The notes under the pieces were generated by a model that did not search any database, had not been told where the DNA came from, and was given only the letters and a program-made list of their open reading frames with translations. A stretch of 64,000 bases of DNA from Caldithrix abyssi DSM 13497 (lineage in GTDB: Bacteria; Electryoneota; AABM5-125-24; Hatepunaeales; Hatepunaeaceae): the NCBI GenBank assembly GCA_945865405.1, contig CAMBDS010000009.1, positions 1 to 64,000 of the forward strand, given 5' to 3'. A program made the translations under genes and the position numbers. Below are positions 8,242-16,366 of the stretch, piece after piece; position 1 is the stretch's first letter, and each line of letters opens with the position of its first letter.

Positions 8242-10278
8242 CTACTTCAGCAACAGAACCTTCATCGTCTGAGTCTGCTTTCCCGCCTCCAGCCTGATCA
8301 GGTAAATCCCGCCCGGCAATCCCTCTGCATTCCAGACGACGGAGTGATTTCCACCCCTGCTTGCAGGGGGGGAATTAAAGGGGGGGTTTCCTTCGAGCAA
8401 TTCCGCAACAAGTCGTCCCGAAAGGTCGTAAACGGCCAACCGCGTAGGGGCCGATTTATCGAACCCAAAGCTGATGGTGGTCAAGGCGTTGAATGGATTG
8501 GGGTATATTGGCCCAAAATGAAAACTTACGGGGTTCAATTTTATAAGATCAACATCATCAGGATCTCGCACGCCAAAGTCGTTCGAGCTACGGCTCATGA
8601 CCGTGTCCTGACCGGAGATCGCCCGGACTCTCCACATAAATGACCCAATATTGAAATCCACACTCAGATCGAACCAAGTCGTATCTGAGTCGAACCCCCA
8701 AAACCATCTGGGGCGACCAGCATCAAGGTCTGCGATCTGTAGCCGATAATCCACATTTTCGAAGTCAGGGTCCCGAGAAGTGTGCCATCTGAAGCGAACG
8801 ATCTCACCATTGACGAGCGTCGCACCACTTTCGGGCAACCACAGAGTGAAATCCATCGGCGCATCATTAACCGGGTTCACCGTCACTTCGAGGCTAAACG
8901 AAGTTGTATCTTGTGCATCATATTCATAAACTGATACGATCAGACTATCCCCGAAGAAATTCAATGCTGGCTCCAGACCGAGCACGCCTTCTTCTGTTAT
9001 GGTCAAGCCAAGTTCCCCAGCACCTTCGACGGTAAAGCCGAGTGTATCCCCATCAGGATCGACGAAGAGTGTATCAAGTGCAGCAAGTGCACGATAACCG
9101 CAGTCCTCATCGACGACCAAATCAGCAATCTCCCTTATAATCACTGGCGCTTGATTTTGCCTGAAATAAAACGCCCCCATATCGGCTCTGGAACCGTCAG
9201 GATCTGGCTCTCCGTCCGGTTCACCGGCATCGATACAGGGTGAGTCTGCCGAGAGGTGATAATCGCCATTGTCGGGGTCAACGAAGAGGGGATTCTCTAA
9301 AATATTACCCTCCAACCAATCCATTTCCGAAATGCCGACTACCCAAATTCCTTCTTCTCCCTCTTCAATATCGGAGTATTCCACAGACAGATGGCAATCT
9401 TCCCCACCATCATCTCCATCGTATTGCACAATCTCGTGATTCCCATCGTTATTGAAAACGATTGAATTGATTAACCTTAACCCTAATCCGACACTTGCCA
9501 TATGTATCCCGCCGCTCCATAGCCTTTCCGCCGACCTATTACCAGCGATTGTGACGTGATCGAAGAGCACAGGGTTACGATTTCCGCCTCCAAAAAAGGC
9601 GACTCCTCCGATCATACCGGATGCCGCGTTTGAGACGATTGAAACATGATTCAGTATCGGATCGCACTCCCTGAATTCGATTCCTGCCACATTACGTGCT
9701 TGATTGTTTTTTATTGTGCAATTGTTGAAAATCGGTGAACCATTTCCGACAAAATAGCCACCACCACCAAAATCATTTGACACGTTTGAATTTATTCGAA
9801 CGCGCGTAAGTGTTGGCGATCCCGAAGATGAAAATACTCCCCCGCCTTCACTCGAGTGATTATCTGTGATAAGAAGATCTTCGAATGTTGGATTGCCATG
9901 TGCATAGATTCCTCCTCCCGATCTCCATCTGCCTGACCCAGTTCCATTGGTAATAGTAAATCCGCGCAAAAGGATATTCTCATGGCGATCAAAGGATACT
10001 GTAGAACCTTGTCCGCCACCGTCGATTATGGTAGAATCGATGTAAGCTGAGTCGCCGGTTGTAAGTATCAAGCTCGCAATAGAAAGCCCCGTTCCGTTTA
10101 TGACAACATTCTCCTCATACCTCCCCGGCTGCACCAAAACCGTATCCCCCGCTTCCGCCGCGTCGATCCCAACTTGAATGGTCTCATAATCTTCCGGTAC
10201 GTTCAGTATTCGTCCTTGCGCAACGGTGTTCAGCATCGTGAGAATGACGATGATAGTTAGTAATCTGAGCGAACGCAT
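8242..10278 (-). CDS. Parallel beta-helix protein with cadherin-like domain and sorting domain
   Basis: 678 residues, ATG at 10278 with AAGGAA about 7 nt upstream. The Sec signal peptide ends in AQG. Residues 25-370 are a beta-helix close in sequence to the neighbour at 5.4-8.1 kb. The middle differs: instead of the regulatory sandwich and propeller there is a cadherin-like/tandem-95 domain ('VVDEDCGYRALAALDTLFVDPDGDTL ... VNPVNDAP', about 380-475) and then an FnIII-like segment ('FRWHTSRDPDFENVDYRLQI', about 480-570). The sorting domain (YPNPFNALTTISFG ... TMKVLLLK) again matches the neighbour almost exactly. The pair is therefore a tandem duplication with an exchanged core. It is probably a secreted, surface-anchored protein. 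Confidence 0.85.
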   Translation of the reverse strand: MRSLRLLTIIVILTMLNTVAQGRILNVPEDYETIQVGIDAAEAGDTVLVQPGRYEENVVINGTGLSIASLILTTGDSAYIDSTIIDGGGQGSTVSFDRHENILLRGFTITNGTGSGRWRSGGGIYAHGNPTFEDLLITDNHSSEGGGVFSSSGSPTLTRVRINSNVSNDFGGGGYFVGNGSPIFNNCTIKNNQARNVAGIEFRECDPILNHVSIVSNAASGMIGGVAFFGGGNRNPVLFDHVTIAGNRSAERLWSGGIHMASVGLGLRLINSIVFNNDGNHEIVQYDGDDGGEDCHLSVEYSDIEEGEEGIWVVGISEMDWLEGNILENPLFVDPDNGDYHLSADSPCIDAGEPDGEPDPDGSRADMGAFYFRQNQAPVIIREIADLVVDEDCGYRALAALDTLFVDPDGDTLGFTVEGAGELGLTITEEGVLGLEPALNFFGDSLIVSVYEYDAQDTTSFSLEVTVNPVNDAPMDFTLWLPESGATLVNGEIVRFRWHTSRDPDFENVDYRLQIADLDAGRPRWFWGFDSDTTWFDLSVDFNIGSFMWRVRAISGQDTVMSRSSNDFGVRDPDDVDLIKLNPVSFHFGPIYPNPFNALTTISFGFDKSAPTRLAVYDLSGRLVAELLEGNPPFNSPPASRGGNHSVVWNAEGLPGGIYLIRLEAGKQTQTMKVLLLK
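8348..8389. repeat. Palindromic element inside the sorting-domain coding region
   Basis: Same element and same protein position as 5472-5513, again read as PPFNSPPASRGG. The G-rich and C-rich runs flank the GCTTGC core (8359-8364). Confidence 0.75.
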
Positions 10279-10314
10279 TGAGTATTCCTTGAATTAAAAC
10301 GTGTTGTAACCTTC

Positions 10315-10343
10315 AATATAGAGCACTTTCCACCCAAAAGCAA
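10315..10343 (-). promoter_or_regulatory. Promoter of the 8.2-10.3 kb beta-helix gene
   Basis: TTGCTT (10343-10338), 17 nt, TATATT (10320-10315) on the minus strand, about 37 nt before the ATG at 10278. It matches the promoter at 8124-8152 nearly base for base. Confidence 0.6.
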
Positions 10344-10350
10344 AAACAGT

Positions 10351-10383
10351 GAGGGCACAAAGACCTAAAATCTCTGTGCCCTC
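10351..10383. repeat. Intergenic hairpin repeat, copy 4
   Basis: Perfect arms GAGGGCACA (10351-10359) and TGTGCCCTC (10375-10383). Similarity to copy 3 covers the promoter side as well, but the tail seen in copies 1-3 is replaced here by the palindrome cluster starting at 10395. Confidence 0.8.
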
Positions 10384-10394
10384 TGCCACGTAGC

Positions 10395-10482
10395 GCCGGC
10401 GTCTCGCCGGCATGTACCGCCACCGTCCCGGTGGCCTTTCCAGAGTGCAGGCGGGACGCCTGCGTTACTTGCCGTCGAGACG
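10395..10482. repeat. Cluster of four palindromes with CGTCYC centres
   Basis: GCCGGCG-TCT-CGCCGGC (10395-10411), GCCACCG-TCC-CGGTGGC (10419-10435), GCAGGCG-GGA-CGCCTGC (10447-10463) and GTCGAGACGAC (10472-10482). The arms differ, but in each the centre reads CGTCTCG or CGTCCCG on one strand. The cluster is immediately downstream of the lysine aminotransferase stop codon and may help terminate it. Confidence 0.75.
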
Positions 10483-10488
10483 ACAGCG

Positions 10489-11808
10489 TTACAGCTTCCC
10501 CAACGCCTTATCGATCAGCGCCACACCCTGCTTCGCCTCTGCCGGAGTCAGGATCAACGCCGGGCGGAAGCGGATCGTATTGTAGCCACAATTCAGCACC
10601 AGCAACCCCTCGTCGTAGCAGACATTCCGAAGCATGTTGCGCTGTTCCTGCGTCTTCACGTCGAAGGCGCACATCAGCCCCTTACCGCGTGGATTGCTGA
10701 GCAAGTCCTTATGAGCCTTGACCAGCCCCTCCAGCTCCTTCAACAGGACGGCTCCGGTTGTTTCAGCGTTCTTGACCAGCTTGTCTTCATGGATAATCTC
10801 AAGATACCTCTGCGCCCTGACCATGTCGATCAGTGTCCCGCCCCATGTCGAGTTGATCCTGCCCGACGTGTTGAAGACGTGATGATCGACCGACTCGATC
10901 CGGTCACTGCAAAGGAACCCTCCGACCTGCATTTTCTTGCCAAAGACGATCATGTCAGGCTCGATGTCGTGGTGCTCATATCCCCACATTTTGCCCGTCA
11001 GCCCGACGCCTGTCTGGACTTCGTCGGCGATGAACATGATGTCGTTTTCGCGGCAAAGTTCGACCATCGCCTTGACGAATTCCGGTCGGAAGTGGTTGTC
11101 GCCGCCTTCGCCTTGGATTGGCTCCATTATGAACGCCGCTATGTCATGGCCGTCGGTCATTATCTGGGCTTTTGCCTGATGAAGGGCAAATGCTTCACGC
11201 TTCAACAAAGCTTCATGAGCGGCTCCAGTGTCCGGGAAACCCATCCAAGGCGCGTCTATGCGCGGCCAGACGAACTTGGGGAAGTTCTCGGTCTTGACGG
11301 GATCGGTGTTGGTCAACGACATCGTGTAGCCTGTCCTGCCGTGGAACGCGCCGGAAAGATGCAACACCTTTCTGCCGGTGCCGCGAGTATCGCCTTGCTT
11401 GCGGTTGATCTGGACTTTCCAGTCGAACGCCGCCTTAAGGGCGTTCTCGATACCAAGACCGCCGCCACCGATCATGAACATGTATTTCATGTGCTTTGGA
11501 GCGGTTGTCTGCCAGAAGTAATCGACGAACTCGGCTTTGTATTCGGTGAAGAGGTCGGAGTTGGTGATGTTGTGAACGGCGCACCACATCAGCTTTTCGA
11601 GGAAGGCTTTCTCCTTCATCTTCGGATGGTTGAAGCCGATTGGGTTGGAAGCAAAGCAGGAGTAAAAGTCAAGCAACCCTCGCCCGGTGATCGCATCGAC
11701 GATGGTGTTGCCTTCTGACTTTTCCATATCGACAACGAACTCGAAGCCGTCGCCGATCAGGTGTTTGCGGATCGTCGCGATGACGTCCTTGGGGGCTATT
11801 TTAGCCAT
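10489..11808 (-). CDS. lat: L-lysine 6-transaminase
   Basis: 439 residues, ATG at 11808. Class III PLP aminotransferase of the lysine 6-transaminase type, which moves the epsilon-amino group of lysine to 2-oxoglutarate and yields 2-aminoadipate 6-semialdehyde. Visible motifs are 'DFYSCFASNPIGFNHP', 'GGGGLGIENALKAAFDW' (phosphate binding), 'GAFHGRTGYTMSLTN', 'FIADEVQTGVGLTGKMWGYEHHDIEPDMIVFGKK' with the PLP-contacting Asp and Schiff-base Lys, and 'STWGGTLIDMVRAQRYL'. Length fits the family. It is monocistronic here. The aldehyde dehydrogenase at 17.5-18.9 kb is a plausible next step but is not in the same operon. The cytosolic enzyme would serve lysine catabolism. Confidence 0.88.
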   Translation of the reverse strand: MAKIAPKDVIATIRKHLIGDGFEFVVDMEKSEGNTIVDAITGRGLLDFYSCFASNPIGFNHPKMKEKAFLEKLMWCAVHNITNSDLFTEYKAEFVDYFWQTTAPKHMKYMFMIGGGGLGIENALKAAFDWKVQINRKQGDTRGTGRKVLHLSGAFHGRTGYTMSLTNTDPVKTENFPKFVWPRIDAPWMGFPDTGAAHEALLKREAFALHQAKAQIMTDGHDIAAFIMEPIQGEGGDNHFRPEFVKAMVELCRENDIMFIADEVQTGVGLTGKMWGYEHHDIEPDMIVFGKKMQVGGFLCSDRIESVDHHVFNTSGRINSTWGGTLIDMVRAQRYLEIIHEDKLVKNAETTGAVLLKELEGLVKAHKDLLSNPRGKGLMCAFDVKTQEQRNMLRNVCYDEGLLVLNCGYNTIRFRPALILTPAEAKQGVALIDKALGKL

Positions 11809-11896
11809 GGGAGGTATTCTTTCAATTTGGAGTTTAGAATTCAGTCACAGAATTACGAGATATTTGTAATTCATAATTCGTAATTGATCGAACTAC

Positions 11897-11947
11897 TCCT
11901 GGCATTTATACCATTTGGTATAGAGGAGACGTCGGAGGAGTTTTAGC
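11897..11947. repeat. Direct repeat, copy A
   Basis: About 48 bp (CCTGGCATTTATACCATTTG, then GTATAGAGGAGACGTC and a TTTTAGCAT tail), highly similar to 14345-14396 in the same orientation. The two copies flank the LVIVD-repeat gene. The TATACCA-TT-TGGTATA palindrome is perfect in this copy. Confidence 0.7.
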
Positions 11948-11967
11948 ATAATTTGTTAAGATTCTTA

Positions 11968-14160
11968 TTATCGTATTAGTACAACAGGTTGAATGGCCTT
12001 CATGCCTTCAGATGTAGTGATATTTATAAAATACTTACCAGAGCCTAAGCCGTTCGGATTCCATTGTAGTGGATATGTCCCGGCCCGAGTATAGCCACCG
12101 GCTATATTATCAATTGTCCTTCCGATCACATCGCTTGCTTGCACATTAATGTAACAAGCTTCAGGCAGGTGAATTGAAAATCCGACTACGCCATTGAACG
12201 GATTCGGGTAAGGCGCATCAAGTCTGAATTCCGAAACTATTGGCAGATTGTTCTCACCTTCTGTAAGGGCATCCTCATAATCGTATATTGCTATATAGTT
12301 AGATTCAAGAACATATGCTAAGTCGTTGTAAATTTGCACTGAAAGTGCACTGCGTCCTGATCGATAAAATCCTCCAAGCCACAATCCTCTGGGATTCTGA
12401 ATGTCAACAACATAAAAACCATCCTCCCCACTTGCCGTAAAACAATGATTACCGCTAATTGTTGAATTTCTTACCTCACCGACTCTCATCTCAGTATTTA
12501 CCAAACGCGGTTCGTCCGGAGTGCTAACATCTACAAGCTGCAACCCTCCGCTTCCGGTTGATAAATAGCATATTCCATCTTTGTAGGTTACTCCCCAAGT
12601 ACTTATCGGAATTGAACCTATCTCAAATATATTCTCTTCATCGCTGACATCCAAGATATATAATCCTGAACTTTGTGATGCCACATAACAGATATTTTCA
12701 CTAATAACTAATTCTGTTCCTATTCCCGGTAAATCGTAACTACCTAAAATCTGAGGATTTTCTGGGGAGCTTAAATCATAAACATACAAGATGTCCAAAT
12801 TGGTCAATACATAACACTTCTGCTGCACAACCGTTAGACTTCTGATAGAATTTGGAAGATGAAATTCACTCATTATCGATGGAAGCTCAGGATTTGCAAT
12901 ATTTATTAAATATACTTCTTCCCCGTTCCCCATATAACAAAGACTATCTACAACTACTATGTTTTGAGTTTGGCCATGCCCTATTGCTAACTGATTAACC
13001 TCAAAAAGATGATCCAGATCTCCAATGTCTAATATTCTCAAACTGTGATTTGTACCAACGTAACAATAACCTGCATTAATAGAAAAACTTTCCGGCCCAC
13101 TCGGTATTACATATGCGGTCACGTATTCCGGATGATCTCGTTCTCTAATATCGTAAATTTTAAGACTTACAAGTTCACCAACAAATAATGTTGTATCATT
13201 CAAAAATAACGCCTCCGTGTCGGATAATCCTTCCAACGAGTTAACTATCCTTGGTCTGTCGGGATATGAGACATCGATGGTATTCAAAATGGATACCCCG
13301 GGATTTCGGGCAATAGTGGTATAACATCTCTCATGAGAAGCAACGATATTCGTGTAAAAACCAATAAGTGAACCGCGTATCGCTGGTTCGGAAGCATTTG
13401 ATACATCGATAGTTAAAAAGAATTCTGGCCCGGCTAAATAAAGATAATTGCCTCGGCTTGTGATTTCGCTGACGTATCCGTCAATATTTAAGGATATTTG
13501 TGCGATCTCCACCAGATTTGAAGGATCTTGAACATCTATTACTGATAAGAAGCTTCTGTCTTCATTATTGCGTTTTCCACAAATGAATACGTTGTCCCCG
13601 ATTTTCTCTATGCAGTAAATGGAACTCCGAGGAAGTTGCAAAGAATCAATCACGGCAGGTGAATGAGGATCACTTACATCATAAATTCTTAGTTGCTCCC
13701 TATGGACACCCGCAAGAAACGAGTATGAACCCTCAACAGTTATATCTCCGAAACTGGCGCTAAGTAAATTTGTAAAATACACCAACTGCGGATTCTCAAT
13801 GTCGGATATATCAACCACAGCAAAAGTGGTCCAAATATAGCCAATGACATAACAATAATCGCCAACGATAGCCACCTTCCCTGCCCCGTGTTCAATCTCG
13901 CATCGCCCTACTTCTCGCAAAACATTTATATTCGATAAGTCTACTATCCTGATTCCAAACTCAGGATCTGCGACAATAGCGTAATCGTCTTTTATTCCAA
14001 TGCTTGTGATTCCCCCAGTTTCGGGCAAATCTTGGAAAATCGTCGATATTGATCGAACTCGGAGACTATCCTGCGCCAACAAAGGTAACCCGCCACAAAA
14101 GAGTAGGGCGAAACTAAATATCGCTTTGAGTCTCAGCTTACTAACTCCTGAATAGTTCAT
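11968..14160 (-). CDS. LVIVD-repeat secreted protein with sorting domain
   Basis: 730 residues, ATG at 14160. A Sec signal peptide (cleavage after about residue 29, LLAQ/DS) is followed by roughly 13 repeats of about 45 residues with the LVIVD pattern: 'YVVDIQNP', 'YILDVSDEENIFEIGSI', 'LQLVDVSTPDEPRLVNT'. These are predicted to form beta-propellers. Residues 645-730 are a C-terminal sorting domain ('DAPYPNPFNGVVGFSIHL ... GLGSGKYFINITTSEG'). The gene is visibly more AT-rich than the neighbouring beta-helix genes and lacks their palindromic insertion, which hints at a separate origin. It stands alone between two copies of a direct repeat. Function beyond a secreted or cell-surface role is unknown. 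Confidence 0.82.
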   Translation of the reverse strand: MNYSGVSKLRLKAIFSFALLFCGGLPLLAQDSLRVRSISTIFQDLPETGGITSIGIKDDYAIVADPEFGIRIVDLSNINVLREVGRCEIEHGAGKVAIVGDYCYVIGYIWTTFAVVDISDIENPQLVYFTNLLSASFGDITVEGSYSFLAGVHREQLRIYDVSDPHSPAVIDSLQLPRSSIYCIEKIGDNVFICGKRNNEDRSFLSVIDVQDPSNLVEIAQISLNIDGYVSEITSRGNYLYLAGPEFFLTIDVSNASEPAIRGSLIGFYTNIVASHERCYTTIARNPGVSILNTIDVSYPDRPRIVNSLEGLSDTEALFLNDTTLFVGELVSLKIYDIRERDHPEYVTAYVIPSGPESFSINAGYCYVGTNHSLRILDIGDLDHLFEVNQLAIGHGQTQNIVVVDSLCYMGNGEEVYLINIANPELPSIMSEFHLPNSIRSLTVVQQKCYVLTNLDILYVYDLSSPENPQILGSYDLPGIGTELVISENICYVASQSSGLYILDVSDEENIFEIGSIPISTWGVTYKDGICYLSTGSGGLQLVDVSTPDEPRLVNTEMRVGEVRNSTISGNHCFTASGEDGFYVVDIQNPRGLWLGGFYRSGRSALSVQIYNDLAYVLESNYIAIYDYEDALTEGENNLPIVSEFRLDAPYPNPFNGVVGFSIHLPEACYINVQASDVIGRTIDNIAGGYTRAGTYPLQWNPNGLGSGKYFINITTSEGMKAIQPVVLIR

Positions 14161-14460
14161 TTTGTTTTTCTCTTTTAAATATCTTATTGGATTTCCAAAA
14201 CGATGTCTCTCAATATGCCTCAGACAGTATCAAGTTGAATTGAAATCGTAATGGGGAACAAGTCGTTGACGGGTCATCACCGCGACAGCTTAGTCCAATT
14301 AGGTTTCTGGATACCGGCTTGCGCCGGTATGATGAAGCCGTCATTCCTGGCATTTATACCATTTGGTAGAGAGGAGGCGTCTGATAAGTTTTGTCATTTG
14401 AATTTCGAGGTTTTCAATTCGATTTGGTCGACTGGACCGGGTTCATTAAGGTAATTCTTC
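14161..14460. other. Intergenic spacer with palindrome and direct repeat copy B
   Basis: No gene. It contains ATACCGGC-TTGC-GCCGGTAT (14311-14330), a perfect hairpin of the GCTTGC class, and directly after it the second direct repeat copy (14345-14396). No clear promoter was found for the LVIVD gene; a CATATTG box at about 14208-14214 is a weak candidate. Confidence 0.6.
14345..14396. repeat. Direct repeat, copy B
   Basis: Partner of 11897-11947: the first 27 bases (CCTGGCATTTATACCATTTG and seven more) are identical, then GAGGAGGCGTC replaces GAGGAGACGTC. Same orientation, 2.4 kb apart, on either side of one gene. Confidence 0.7.
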
Positions 14461-14733
14461 TCATTGGAATTCTATATCCATAGCTTCTGCAAGAATTTTA
14501 CCGGCAATTTCCTTCTTAAGACCTTCAGGATCGACCAAATCGACTTTCACGCCAAGAAGTTTCGTCAAATGCAATCGAAGGTCAACGAACGCATATAAAC
14601 CGGGTTCGATATCGTATCTCACGTGCAGATCTACATCGCTCCGCTTTCGTGCATCCCCACGCGCATACAAACCGAAAAGCTCAAGCGACCGGACGTGATA
14701 GTCCCGCCGTAGCTCAGGCATATGATTGCGCAA
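14461..14733 (-). CDS. MNT-type nucleotidyltransferase, MntA-like antitoxin (altered GS motif)
   Basis: 90 residues if the TTG at 14733 is used. The reading frame is open further upstream (to about 14751) and the extra residues EQIIQT fit the family, so the true start may be a rarer codon. The minimal nucleotidyltransferase motif GSx10DxD is readable as G-L-YARGDARKRS-D-V-D: both Asp residues are present, but the Ser is Leu. A third acidic residue is in 'GVKVDLVD'. In HepT/MntA modules the antitoxin polyadenylylates the HEPN toxin. The HEPN-like partner is present two genes upstream (15288-15764), separated by a DinB-like gene. The Leu substitution suggests reduced or lost catalysis. Confidence 0.75.
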   Translation of the reverse strand: MRNHMPELRRDYHVRSLELFGLYARGDARKRSDVDLHVRYDIEPGLYAFVDLRLHLTKLLGVKVDLVDPEGLKKEIAGKILAEAMDIEFQ

Positions 14734-14766
14734 TGTCTGAATTATCTGTTCTTAGCTGGTCAATTC

Positions 14767-15291
14767 CTAATCCTTCTTCCCCGGCTTGTAATCGCCAGAC
14801 TTCCCCTTCGCAATCGACAGCGTTTGCCAGCGATCCCCCAGCCGCTCCTTACCGATATGCACCATCTGCCCGACATGGTAACCGTAATGCGAAATCTGCC
14901 TCAGGCAGGCGTCAATCACCCCCAACTCCTGCCCACGGATCGTGATAACCCTTGTTAAATCTTCCTCAGTAAGTGCATCAATTGATGCCAAAGTGCAAGC
15001 CCAGCCTTCCTCCCACAGTAGTAAGACGCTCTCTTTGTCTTGAACACTCGGCTCGAACTCACCTTCACGATCACGCCAAGGTTTGTCGCCGTCAGTCGTC
15101 AGGAAATCCGTCCAGCGTGACAGCATATTGCCATGTAGATGCTGTACAATCATCCCGATACTATTCACTTCCGGGTTTATCTGCCAGTTGAGATCATCGT
15201 CGTCAACCTGCGCGAGCAACCCATCCCCCGTCTTCTTTATGCCCCTGAAACGATACCGCAAAGACTCAAGCGTTAACTGGGCGATACTCAT
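14767..15291 (-). CDS. DinB-like protein, DUF1572 family
   Basis: 174 residues, ATG at 15291, overlapping the stop of the HEPN-like gene by 4 nt (ATGA), so translation is probably coupled. The fold is a DinB/YfiT four-helix bundle. The putative metal ligands are all present: His in 'IVQHLHGNMLSRWTDFL' (about 50-53) and the HxxxH pair in 'ISHYGYHVGQM' (about 134-138). DUF1572 members are cytosolic and mostly uncharacterised; related DinB-like enzymes are thiol-dependent transferases. Its position between the two halves of a HepT/MntA-like pair is unusual. Confidence 0.8.
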   Translation of the reverse strand: MSIAQLTLESLRYRFRGIKKTGDGLLAQVDDDDLNWQINPEVNSIGMIVQHLHGNMLSRWTDFLTTDGDKPWRDREGEFEPSVQDKESVLLLWEEGWACTLASIDALTEEDLTRVITIRGQELGVIDACLRQISHYGYHVGQMVHIGKERLGDRWQTLSIAKGKSGDYKPGKKD

Positions 15292-15764
15292 TCCTCGTCC
15301 CCGATAACAGGAATTGGTTTGACCGCGAGATCCTTCACCAAATGTTCCAGTGCCCTCTTAAGGGCGGGCCGATCTTCGTCAAGAGTCTCCCATATGAGCC
15401 TCTCAACCACCCCCCACTCCTGCTGTGAAGCTATCCTGATTGTCGCCTGAATTGATCGCCATGGGACATCGGCAATCTTCTTCCGTTCTGCTGGTGGGAT
15501 AAACCGAAGGCGCTTCCCAATGATTGTCAGGCACATGATGACGGCGTACTTGGTCTTGCGGTCGGAGAGGAAATCGACGAAGTCCATCCCCATCACAAAC
15601 TCACGAGCGCACGAGATGTTGTCGAGCATTTCGACTAACGCCTTACTACGGCGAGCGTCTCTGTCGGCCTTTTGGCGTTTTTCGATTGTAGTTAGTTGTT
15701 TGGCGGGAGCAGTACTGGCCGCTTCGTCTTGCTCCAGCACCTCGCCGATTCGTCTAATAGGCAT
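15288..15764 (-). CDS. HEPN-domain (DUF86/HepT-like) protein with altered active site
   Basis: 158 residues, ATG at 15764. After an N-terminal extension of about 45 residues it follows the DUF86/HepT pattern: 'LVEMLDNISCAREFVMGMDFVDFLSD', 'IIGKRLRFIPPAERKKIADVPWRSI', 'LIWETLDEDRPALKRALEHL'. HepT toxins are RNases with an R-x4-H-x-Y motif, where Tyr is the residue modified by MntA. Here the aligned segment reads R-IASQ-Q-E-W: Arg is kept, His is Gln and Tyr is Trp. The protein is therefore probably inactive as an RNase and cannot be modified at that Tyr. It is second in a four-gene operon (GNAT, HEPN, DinB, MNT). Family assignment comes from the pattern only. Confidence 0.72.
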   Translation of the reverse strand: MPIRRIGEVLEQDEAASTAPAKQLTTIEKRQKADRDARRSKALVEMLDNISCAREFVMGMDFVDFLSDRKTKYAVIMCLTIIGKRLRFIPPAERKKIADVPWRSIQATIRIASQQEWGVVERLIWETLDEDRPALKRALEHLVKDLAVKPIPVIGDEE

Positions 15765-15775
15765 AATTTAATACT

Positions 15776-16339
15776 TTATAGTGTTGTATTGACTACTTTT
15801 TTAAGCCATTCACTGCGAAGCAAACCGTAATAAGCCATATCACAATATACTCCATCTTTAAGGACATGCTGTCTTAAAATCCCTTCGGATTGCATTCCGA
15901 GCTTCTGCATAACCCGCCCGGAAGCTGGGTTATTGACATCGTACCTTGCATAAATTCGGTTCAGACCAAAGTTATCAAAAGCCCAATCGACAACAGCGCG
16001 AGCCGCTTCGGTCGTGTACCCCTGCCCCCAAAATTTCCGCCCGACCCAATACCCAATCTCAGCCATATTAAATTTCGGTATCATTATCACCCCGCAACCC
16101 CCCAACAGCACACCAGATACCTTCGACGTTACCACAAATTGTGCACTTTCCCCTGCCTCGAATGCTACCTGCCTGCTATTGATCCATTCGTCAGCATCCT
16201 TTTCTGTATAGGGATACGGGACGATCAGCAATGGCTTCGATACCAGCGGATCACCGATCAGGTCAATTAGCTCCGGCTTATCTTCCATTTGGTATGGGCG
16301 GACGATGAGGCGGGAGGTGGTGAGAGTGGGTTGGGACAT
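15776..16339 (-). CDS. GNAT acetyltransferase, RimJ/RimL type
   Basis: 187 residues, ATG at 16339. Opening 'LTTSRLIVRPYQMED' and the acetyl-CoA binding segment 'IGYWVGRKFWGQGYTTEAARAVVDWAF' followed by 'LNRIYARYDVNNPASGRVMQKLGMQSEGIL' are characteristic of RimJ/RimL-like N-acetyltransferases, which acetylate ribosomal protein N-termini or other amines. Length is normal. It is the first gene of the operon with the HEPN-like, DinB-like and MNT genes, with only 11 nt to the next start. Substrate unknown; some GNATs act as toxins, but this subfamily is usually not of that kind. Confidence 0.85.
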   Translation of the reverse strand: MSQPTLTTSRLIVRPYQMEDKPELIDLIGDPLVSKPLLIVPYPYTEKDADEWINSRQVAFEAGESAQFVVTSKVSGVLLGGCGVIMIPKFNMAEIGYWVGRKFWGQGYTTEAARAVVDWAFDNFGLNRIYARYDVNNPASGRVMQKLGMQSEGILRQHVLKDGVYCDMAYYGLLRSEWLKKVVNTTL

Positions 16340-16366
16340 TTAGCTAACAAACACCTATTTGGTGAT

